Source: Malurus cyaneus samueli (Eukaryota > Chordata > Aves > Passeriformes > Maluridae). Taken from it: a stretch of 64,000 nt of DNA. Both the position numbers and the translations under genes were made by a program. Below are positions 35,490 through 45,500 of the stretch, piece by piece. The notes beneath the pieces are model-generated. The model saw nothing but the letters and a program-made list of their open reading frames with translations. It had not been told where the DNA came from and searched no databases. Where the stretch lies: assembly GCA_009741485.1 (NCBI GenBank), contig CM019217.1, positions 45,343,921-45,407,920 on the forward strand, read 5' to 3'. Every line of letters begins with the position of its first letter. Positions within the stretch are counted from its first letter, which is position 1.

Positions 35490-36093
35490 CATGAAGTGTC
35501 ATAGGGGCACGTGCGGGTTCCACATCTGGGCAACCCTGGTTGTGTGTACGGACTGGGGAACGAGCGGCTGGAGAGCAGCGCTGTGGAAAGGGGCCTGGGG
35601 GTCCTGCTCAATGCAAGTTGTATCTGAGTCATTGTGCCCTGGCAGCCAGGAGGGCCACCATGCCTGGGGCATCAGGCACAGCATCGCCAGGGCAAGGGAG
35701 GGGATTGTCCCGCTCTGCTCTGACCTGGGGCAGCCTCACCCCGAGTGCTGGGGGCAGCTTTGGGTGTAAGAAATTGAGCTCAATGTGGTCGTCAGAGTCC
35801 TCGTGAGGGGAAGAGGAGGGGCAAGTACCGACCTCTTCACTCTGGTGACCAGTGACAGACCAAGGACACTGATGGAGTCTCAGGGAGTAGTGATCAGGAA
35901 AGTCTTCACCCAGGGTCTGGGCCGGTAAAGGGGGGAAGGGTCACAGCACGAAGCCTGACAGAATTCAAGCTTCTGGACAATGCTCTCAAGCACATGGTAT
36001 AATTCTGGAGATGGTCCTGCACAGGGATAAGAGTTGGACTCAGTCATCCTGATGGGTCTTTTCCAGCTCAGCATATTCAATGATTCTACTGAT
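35490..36093 (+). mobile_element. CR1 LINE fragment, 3' part, sense orientation
   Basis: Phrases typical of the CR1 3' end appear in order: ctggagagcag, ggggcctgggggtcctg, tgtgccctggcagccaggag, ggtcttttccagct. It ends in attcaatgattct, matching the CR1 terminal octamer repeats. It is 5'-truncated with no intact reverse transcriptase. Its left end lies about 200 bp upstream of the SRP72 start codon, between SRP72 and the LEPROTL1 3' UTR. Identified from memory of CR1 consensus text; boundaries within about 20 bp. Confidence 0.85.
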
Positions 36094-36600
36094 TAGATTT
36101 CATTAAAAAACTGTGCAGATGTAGCACCTTAGTTATTGCCAAATAACTCCCCTTACAATGTTTTGACCAAAGTGAGCGTGTGTGTGAAGAAAGGGGGTGA
36201 AAAACCCCAAAAGGATTTTCCACCAACTCTTACTACTTTTTTTCTGCTAAAAGTCATCAGTTTTCAAATTTCAGTAATGGCATGACTAGAATTATCACAA
36301 AGGCAGTGGGTTTTTCTAAAATAAAAATTGTGAAGTTACAAATTCGTCAGAGAGTAAAGGTGGCCATCACTTTGTATAACACCAGCAATGTAACAGGATT
36401 TGGCTTTCAAACAGAAACTGAAGAAAAAACTGCAATGTGAAATATAACCAAAAGTCAGCTCAGTGCAACTTGGACACTGGAGCCTCTCTTCATAGAGCAG
36501 TCTCAAGTAAACAACACCAATACTCACTGAAGGACTACTAAGCAATCTGGCGTCATCTCTTCCACAGAATTTACAACATTAAAGAAATGAAAAAGAACAA

Positions 36601-38949
36601 TTAATACTTTAAACAAAATACTCTTTTTATTAGAGTATTTTTGATTAAACATACAGAACTCAAGATTGCTATTTGAAATTTTTATCGCTCAAAGTTTTCC
36701 CTCTAGAAGGATGGTAACACAATCTCAGTGCATATTATATGGAAGGATCACACCTCTCAAGTGTCCTGCTCATAAATCAGAACAACACTGCACGTATTTG
36801 GTGTGCAAGCAAGGAGGGAGTGCTGTAATGCAATTAACAACAAAAAATGCACCACTAATACACACAGCTCCATGACCAGTGATCCAGAGGGTAGCATCAC
36901 ATGGCTTCAGTGCTGAAGAACAAAAAAGTTCCTGACATGAAAAAGAAATAGGTAACAGATTTGTATTTGTACAAGTCCTAGGCATTCTTCCTTTGTAAGG
37001 ACTGCAGAGGACTGCAACTTTAGTCACTGGTTTGAAAGATTTGCTGAAGGCTCCATTGTACTGGAGGTGTGGGCACAGAAATCTCGCTGAAAAAGGGGAA
37101 TAAATACGTGATCCTACAGCTCTCATGCAGCTCCAAACGCCACCTTCACAGGCAGGGTGGTGAAGCACTTCCTTGTGCTTGAAACACTGTCTGCTCTGGA
37201 CTGGCTTCTGCACTGGAGCCTTGGCACCTGCTTGTTCCTGTTTCACACACGGGACATTGACAAAGCAGTGTGTGTAGGTACCTACACCCCTGCTGCCCCC
37301 ACCTGCCAGTACCAGTTCCTGGAGCACACCCCATTACTGTCAGACTTTATATGTATTCATATCCATTTATGAACATATATATATAAGCGCAAGTTTTATA
37401 CTTTGCATCTGGGCAATACTACAACCAAGACCTGCAGTTCTGCGCCTTTTCATACTGCAAAGCAAAACCTAAGCAATTGTGAGCTTTTAATTACACATGG
37501 TTAAGTTTCATATTTTTAAAGAACTGAAGAATACAGTTTGGAAGTAAGTTTGATCTAAGGTCATCACTGCATGTGGTACAGGCAAAACTGGTTAAGTGGT
37601 ACTCATCAACAGTGTTGTGTGTAGATGGAATGTCTAATGGGCAGATTTCTTCAAATGAAAAATCCAGACAATTGAGAGGTATGCAGAAAACTTGTCTTAA
37701 ATACTTGAAGCTACATGTGCAATCTTACAGAACACAAGCTACAGTTACAGACATAACAGTAAATCTTATTAACCAATAGTGCATAAGAACTTAAAAACAG
37801 TCAGTGAAATCAGTTCAGCCCGTGACTTCCAAAAAAGTCGTGCGTCAACTGCATTGTGACGGGGTAAAAAGAAAAAAAAAGGGAAAAAGGGGGTGGGGAG
37901 AATCATTCTTACGCAAGTTTAACACGAAGTTTTAATCTACCTTTTAAAAGCTGTTATTTATATTTTATATTATATTGCTATGTATAAAATAAATTAAAAA
38001 GGGGAGGAGGAAATAGCTTTGTATATGCTTCAAATTAACACAGACCAGTAGTTCCATAAATGAACATTTTACCATCTTTGTGGTAAAAAGTTGACATAAA
38101 AGTTCAAAACCATACAATACTTATAAATAGAAAGAGTTCAAAAGATAGTTCTTTAAAAAATGGAATTTAAACATCATTTTCTCTTCCCCTACAATACACT
38201 TTAGTTTTGTATGCCAGCATCGATACATGTACAGAATATTTGAATGTCACATCCACAGAATCGGTAACAAAGCAGGTAAAAGAGCTAGTGGTGTTAAAAT
38301 TTAGGACTTTTCTCCCAAATAACTCTACCTCCTCCTCAGCCTTCTCCTGAAATGAAGGCTATCAACATTCATCACCCAGTCTGAGGTATGGGCAGAAGAA
38401 AATCTGCAACCGGTACTCTCCAACCCACCCTGCCTCTGCTAAAATAGAGCAACAATCTATTGATTTGGTAATTGGCAATGGTGGTGGACAATCTCTTACC
38501 TCCATTCAGCTTGTATATAATTTAATCCTGGTATTAAAAAAAATAAAATTGAAACATAGTATTAATGCTTAACTTAAAAAACAAAACAAAAAAACCCCAC
38601 CAACAAAGAAAAACCCCAACAAAACCCCCCAACTTTAAATCTTTGAAACTATCTTTAAATGTTGTTCCTGGTTTAAAGCTTCACATAAAACATTGGACAG
38701 AAGGATGACAATTTTAAACCAAGAGAGCACCTAAAACATACCATAGGTAAAAATGAAATCAATCATCTCTCCACTTCATAAAAACGTAGAAACCCTGTCA
38801 GCAACAGTAGTACACTCAGAACGAACAACGTCAAAAGGAGCATCTAGAATACTCAAGAGGCTTGCTACGCTACTTCTCTTTATTGCCCATTCTCTCATTT
38901 GTATGGATGGCCACTGCATGACAAGATGCCTGTGGATATTCTCTTCTTT
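36601..38949 (-). other. LEPROTL1: LEPROTL1 3' UTR with polyadenylation signal
   Basis: A 2.3-kb AT-rich non-coding region follows the LEPROTL1 stop codon. AATAAA on the minus strand at 36630-36625 is a plausible end. The A/C-rich segment at 38578-38632 is G-rich in the mRNA. UTR extent is inferred; nearer variant signals could be used. Confidence 0.5.
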
Positions 38950-41900
38950 TCACCACTGCTGCCAGCTGAAGTCATCATTGCTGCCAAAGACCAAGAAAAA
39001 TCCTAGGATCGTGGCAAAGATGACTGTATTCCCAGTAAGAACGAGTGCACATGCACCCCAGTAAATCTGTGAACAGGGGGAGTTTGGTTAGACACATTTT
39101 GAGCTGAACACTGAGACAAATGGTAACATCTTATTGTCCAGTTCTCGACAAAGTTCAGTAACATGCCCATGATGCAAGAGGTGGTATCTCATTATTTGTG
39201 GTTACACCAAGCAGGCTGGGTTTACCCAAAAATTTCGTGACCAATTCACACCGAGCCAAGCAGCACTGCAAGGTTTTTCTAGCTGTACTCAAAGCGTTGG
39301 CTAGCAGGCACAACTGGTTTGATATGTAAAGTGAGACTAGACAACAACATCAAACACATATGCAGGCCAGCTATGCTGTTAGACTTTCTTAAACAGATAT
39401 TTAAGGTCTTTAAAACTCCACCAGATAGCCAAGCAATGAAAAAGGAGGTGAATGTTTTCACAGGTGAGTAAGTGGATTACTCAAAGGGTGTGTGGCATTC
39501 AAACTGCCCATCTGAGCTGTTCTTGCCTAAAGACATCTATGAAAGTGCATTCCATCTTTTTTGACTTGGTAGTACCTTCTCACATTCACATGAACAAAGT
39601 GAGCTTTTGAATTGTTTTATACTGGGAAATACGTAATAAGAACTTGGAATTTTCAAAAAATGATACCAATATTATTTACAGTGAGTACAAAAATGCTTTT
39701 TTTTTTTGTTTTGTTTATTCATGCTGCTTTAGCCCAACTATTCCACAAATTGTCTTCAAAGTATTCTTTACCTTTCTATATTTGGTTATTTCCCTGTCAA
39801 GTTTTCACGTAATTTTCTGTCTCATTTTCTCTGCATTGCACTGTTAGGCTTTATTCCAAAACCATGTGAGGCAACTGGCAATCACAATGTTCTGCCATGC
39901 TTCCATTTCTGTATTAATTTTTCTTGCCAAAAGAACTCTTAGTCTTAGTACATAATTATAGGAGTTATTTAGTGCATGAGAGCTTTGCCTTTGATTAAAA
40001 AAAAAAACAACGAACACAAAGTTTTCTAGGAAAAAACAAAGCAATCACAGGTTGAAATATTACTAACCAGTTCTGCTCTTGCAAACACTATGGGTAGCCC
40101 AAATGCTGAGACCACGATGCCTGTTGTAAGGAATATCGCCAGCTCCTTGCAGGCATTACTTGTAGCATCTGTGTCATCTACCAATCTTCTTGCTATGCAG
40201 TATGGGATAGGAGAAAGGATGTAAAAAAACAGAACAAACAGTGGCCAGTACTGGCTGAAAAAGAAAGGAGAAGAAAAGTTTTAGTTAGCTTTATCTACTT
40301 CCTGCTCGTCCTCAAATCAATGTAAGGCATTTTCCCCATCCAGCATCCCCATTCAGGAAACACTGACAAGCCTGGAGAAGGCAAATCCTTTGCCTTGGAA
40401 TGAGCTGACATTAATCCAACAGACCATGTTGGTTAATGGCTTCGGCTGACCTCAACGGTAACAGAGCACACTAACAGGATATTCATAAAGCAAGCTTCCA
40501 CTAAGCAAGCCTAAATCTAATGCCACCTCACAAGATGAGCTTAACTCCAAGTTTATCCTGTCAGCTGTACTTAAGAATTGCAGACATACTTTTGCAGGAC
40601 CCTCACATCATTTTGTCCATAAGATTTCAATGCACGCATGGAGCAGAGTACTGTTCTCTGCAAATACTCAGCCACTGTGGTAAACCAACACTTTTTTTTT
40701 TCCATATCTTTTTTAAATCTGAGTGCAACTGGCAGAAACCTACAAGAATACACCACCATATTTGGGAACACTTTGGTTTATTGCTTGCAGCACCCCAGAC
40801 TAGATTTCTCAGGCACACATAGGTGCTTTGAATTTGAAAAACTCAGGTGCATTGTTTGAATAAAACTTTACTGCATTGTTTGAAGGGCAACTGCATAAGG
40901 ACCTCCTTTCCAAGAGGAGGTCACTAGCACTGATTTTATAACAGAAGAAAGCCAGCATAAGAGTTCCAGTCATACATGCAGAGAACTGCAATTCACAGTG
41001 ACAGCATATTTGGTACTTATTCAACACTGAATAAGCCTCTATTTTCTGTAAAGTCAGCATTCACTTTCAAAGAGTCAAAGCCTTACTATCGGAACACTTG
41101 GTCTGCTACTTGGTATTTCCTGCACACTAAGAGATAGGAATCGAAGTGGGGAAAGTACAGATAGCAGCTGCAATTACTCGAGGTGCTACACTCCAGAGTG
41201 GGACAGAGCTAAGGGTCCACCTGATAGTCACCGACAGCCCAGTTACCTCTAGGCAGCCAAAGAAAATGCAGATGCTTCCCTGTATAATACACACTTGCTG
41301 CCCACCTCACCAGATGCTGCTGTCTGCTTGTCAGCCATAGCAAGACACCAGTCGAGACAGTCACGGCAGTGCATCCTTTAAGTTTGAAGCTAGGCTTGGC
41401 AGTTGAATTTTTGTTGCCATCGGTTTTTAGAATGAAATCCTCGATGGCCCTTTTCTTTCCCCACCCCAATCTTTTGAAGCAAAAGCCAAAAAAAACCCCA
41501 ACCAACAAAAAAAACCACAAATCAAAACCCCACCCCAAAACCCTAAGGCCCCTCCTACACAAAGAGGACTTATCAATCCACCATTATGGAAACCGAACTG
41601 CTCTGAACTTATAGATACACCCAAAACAGAAATGAAAAATAGAAAGAGAGTGCACGATACTTGTATTGGGGAAGGGCACATCCGAGCATCAAGAACATCA
41701 ATCCGACCGCTCCCCCAAAGGACAGGCTGATCAGGGCTACAACGAGAACAAATCGAACCAATATGAAGGGGTACAACGCACGGTGCAAAACGCCTACCGC
41801 AGCCCGCAAACAAACGCGGGGCTCGGCGCAGTCCCGGCCGCCCGGCGGAGCGGGGGCACTCGGACTCCGCGGCGCTCCGGCCCCTCCCGCCCCAGCCGCC

Positions 41901-41983
41901 CCTCCTGGCGGGGCCGTGCGCGCCCACCGTTACCGGCGGCCGCCCCGCCCCGCTCCGCCCGAGCGGCACCTTTGATCCGCCAT
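38950..41983 (-). CDS. LEPROTL1: LEPROTL1, leptin receptor overlapping transcript-like 1 (exon 1 frame anomaly)
   Basis: Four exons: 41983-41970, 41736-41661, 40254-40068, 39066-38950. Exons 2-4 join in phase and encode nearly the whole 131-residue family protein: [20 protein letters not shown], the [16 protein letters not shown] helix, [18 protein letters not shown], and the end [12 protein letters not shown]. The four hydrophobic helices belong to the Vps55/LEPROT family, small endosomal/Golgi membrane proteins that in mammals dampen growth-hormone and leptin receptor display. Exon 1, ATGGCGGATCAAAG before gtgccg, is two bases shorter than needed: it ends in phase 2 while exon 2 needs phase 1. 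Read literally, this ATG shifts frame. ATGs at 42084 and 42198 are in frame with exon 2. The cause could be a real deletion, an alternative start, or a sequence error. Head-to-head with SARAF. Confidence 0.93.
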
Positions 41984-42560
41984 GGCGCCGCCCGTCCCGC
42001 CAGCCGCGCGGCACCGGAGACGCGCGCGCCGGAACCGGAAGTGCGGGCGAAGTGGAAGCGACTTCCGGGAGGGGGGCTGTCCATGCCCCGCCCGCCGCTC
42101 GGCCGCGTGACGCTCAGTCGTGGCGCTCGCGCAGGTCCCCTCGCGGCAGCCCCGCCCCCCGGGCGGAGCGCGAGGAGCGCCGCGCCCTCGTCGCCCATTG
42201 GCCCTAAGGCCCTTTGGGGGCGGGGCTTCTCCCCGGGCCCCGCCCCTTCCGCCGCGAGCGGCCCCCCCGGGGTGAACGGTGATGGGTGACGGCGCTGCTA
42301 TGGCGGCCTCTACTCTGTGTGTGCTTCTCCTGCTCTGCGCCGCCGCGGGACCTGCTCTGGGCTGGGACCGACCAGGTGACACCGCGGGGATAAGGGGGCT
42401 CCTTGCGGCCCGGTGCCCCTCCCGGCGCGTTGGCGGCTCCTTGCGGCCCGGCACTGCGCAGTGATGCCGGTTTAGCGGCGGCCGGCACGGGGCAAGAAGG
42501 GGTTGTTGCCGGTTCAGCGGCAGGAAGACGTTTGGGGTTGGGCTCTCTCTATATTGGCTT
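41800..42560. promoter_or_regulatory. Bidirectional CpG-island promoter of LEPROTL1 and SARAF
   Basis: A CpG-dense island contains both start codons, only 317 bp apart (LEPROTL1 ATG at 41983, SARAF ATG at 42300) and divergent. It holds an ETS/GABP-type ACCGGAAGT at 42034-42042, an inverted ACTTCCGG at 42061-42068, and a CCAAT box on the minus strand (ATTGG at 42197-42201). No TATA box was seen. The human pair is also head-to-head, so the arrangement looks conserved. Confidence 0.75.
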
Positions 42561-45500
42561 GTGTCGCAGCACTGATCCCGCACTGCGGTCAGTGGTCGTT
42601 GTCTGTTGGCGAGGAATAGCCCAGAGTCGCCTCGGAAGGAAATGGGGAACTGCCGTGTTCCTCTCTGCGCGTCTGATGCTTTCTAGAGCTCCGTCTGCTA
42701 AAGATGCAGGTTACGCCTCGGCCTCTGTATCGCCAGCCTTTTCCTGAGAGGAGGCCCTTGTGGCCAAGAGGACTGCACCTGCACAAGCACTGACAGGCAG
42801 TAGGAAGAATTTTTTCACACGAAGGGTGATTAAACATTGAAATGGGCTGTTCAGGAAGGTGATGGAGTCACCGTCCGTAAAGGTGTTTTAGGGAAGACTG
42901 GACGTGGCACTCAGTGCCGTGGTCTAGTTGACATGGTGGGGTTCAGTCATCGCGGTGATCACAAAGGGCTTTTCCAGCCTAATGGACTCTGTGATTCCTT
43001 GTGCTGCCTGTTTCAGGGAAGGTTCTGCTGCGGGATGTTCAGGCGCTCACTCTCCACAGAGGGCAATACACCACATCCAGGCGAACAGCTGCGGTCCCTC
43101 AGCTGCAGTGCACAGGAGGCTCTGCCGGGTGTTCCCGTGTCCCTGAGGTTGTTCAGTGTTACAACAAAGGATGGGATGGCTATGATGTACAGGTAACTGT
43201 TTTAAACTTGTTTATGAAATCATCTTCCCCCAAGATGGTAAGTTCTGAAGGAGCAAAGAGAATTGAGCTATGTTGTCAGTTCAGATGCTTTTTGTTAGAT
43301 GATGTCTGACAACTAAAACTTAACCTAAATACTTTTAGATTTGGATTTTCCAGAACTATTATAGGTATATGTTTGAAATATCTTTGAAGATGCTAATGTA
43401 AAAGCACAGTATAACAAGCCATGACAGTTGGTTTTAAATAAAATGGCCCTTGAATTCATAAAATAAAACACTTGCAAACTCCAGAGGATACTCTTGAATT
43501 GTTATTGCTGTGTGGATTTCCATTTTTTATTAGCATGAATAGGGCTTCTAAATGTTTCTTTCACTTCAGCTGTACCATTTAAAAACTAAATTTCAGACTA
43601 GCCTGACTTTCTCTTGCACTCTAGGATGTGAGTATTAGTCAATAAGTAGTCACGACCCTGTTTTGTTAGCTATTACCAAGGCACCTGTCCATGGATAACC
43701 AGGAATTAAGGCTGAAAGTAATTGTTAAAACTGATACAGTATTGTGGAAGAACAGTCAAATATAAATTGACAGCTGGTATTGCTGCCCTGAATTATTAAA
43801 AACTACTACTTTTTTATTTCCTCTCCAAAATACATATCACATGCTGTTAGAAATCCCCATGTTTCGGTACCTCAAGGAAATGTGAGGTTGTGAATTGTGT
43901 ATATTCAACCAAAGAATCCACAATAAAATTGTTAAGTGTTGTGTATGGATACCTAGTGATTTCTGTCTCAGTTTCTTTTGATTTCTGCACAGACACAAAT
44001 AGAATAGGGTGCACTGGATTTCAGGCTGACATGCTGTGTTTTTGTAGCTGCTATTGGGTTTGCACAGGACAGGCATTTATTAAGTAGTTGCTACATAGAG
44101 GAATATAGCACATTTTTATAAGTATTGCTTTATCTGAAGAAGGGATATTTGAAAAACCTGTTCAGTCAAGAAAAACCAAATTTTCCAGAGTTTCAACTCT
44201 TCAGTGTTCTAAAAGATAAGGGGTTTTTTAAGTTTTAGGATTTAAAATTAAGCATCAAATTCCTACTCCTTTTCAAAATAGGAGCGCATGGAAATCTCTT
44301 ACCTTATGCACCTTAGATGATTTGTTAACAATTACAGCTTTATTTCAGGGTGTGTTTGGGGAAGCTGACAGGTGTTTTCATCTTTGGGGCAGTATGTTTT
44401 ACTTTGTATTGTGCTTGTTTTTCAGTGGCAATGCAAAGCAGACTTGGAAAATGCCTACCGTTTTGGAAAAATAGAAGTGAGCTGTGAAGGCTACGATTAC
44501 CCAGATGACCCTTACATCCTAAGAGGCTCCTGTAGTTTGTTGTTCAGGCTGGAGCTGACTGAGGAAGGTGAAAGAAGAGTGAAAAACTCTGGAAGCTTTG
44601 GCTCTAGCTATTACCAGTCAAGGAAAGATTATTCTGATTCTGGCTCTGGAGCAATTGTTGTAATTGTTCTTGTCATTCTTGCTTTTGGAGCATACAAGTT
44701 CTTTCTTGGCAACCAGCAGTCTCAACAAAGTTCTGGGGACAGTGGTGGATTCTCTCGGCCCTTCTGGCAGAGCCAGCAGGCACCTCCTCCTCCTGGCTTC
44801 AAGTCCACCTTCACAGGTAGGCCTCTGAGACATTTACAATATTCAAAAAAGCAAGCAGAATTGTCCTGTTCAGTCTTCGGTAAGGGGAGGTGGGATAGGG
44901 TTAAAACCACAGCATTTGCAGCTGACTGCTGAATTGGCTGCAGAGCCTACAACCAGCTTTGCATTCTGTTCTTTGTTCAAAAAAGGAAATAAGGGCTTGG
45001 TTTTCAGGCTTTCAGGGCAGGCTGCCCTTTGAACCTTTGGAAAGCCATCTCCCCATGCTCTGTAAGCATTCTTTTCATCACCTGCAAAATAGCAGGATTG
45101 TGACATGGAGAATAATTGTTATAGGTAATCTGGAAGAGAGGATGGTCTTACACAGCCAGAAACAAGCCCATGCCAAAGGAGCACTTTGAAACGTTACAGA
45201 ATGGTCTTTCAGCCCTGATGTCATTCAAAAAGCAGTTGATGGAGTTGAGTATCATGTACCAGTCCTCTGCTTAACAGGTGCTTCAGTGTAGTCCTAGCTG
45301 CTGAAAGATTTGGTTCCCAGAGCAGAGAACACTATCTTTGGACTGTCATTAGACGTACAGCATCTGAATCCCATGTGGGGCCTTTCATCTGAAATTGAAA
45401 ATTATAAAAGCAGTGACAAGGCTGCTGCTAGGAAAAGAGGCAGTTTTTCTTTTCCCAGGAAACTTATGTCACTTAATAAATGGTCGTCAGTAGGCAGTCA

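Noticed and set aside
34929..35769. 176- and 250-codon + strand frames over the SRP72 promoter
   Set aside because: GC-rich shadow frames antisense to SRP72 exon 1 that run into the CR1 fragment. No domain or splice support.
41666..42583. Frames of 195-217 codons in the LEPROTL1-SARAF promoter
   Set aside because: Compositional CpG-island frames. Only the frame open through 42198 is discussed, because it is in phase with LEPROTL1 exon 2.
44372..44932. 186-codon frame around SARAF exon 3 taken as a separate gene
   Set aside because: It is SARAF exon 3 (44426-44816) extended into the flanking introns.
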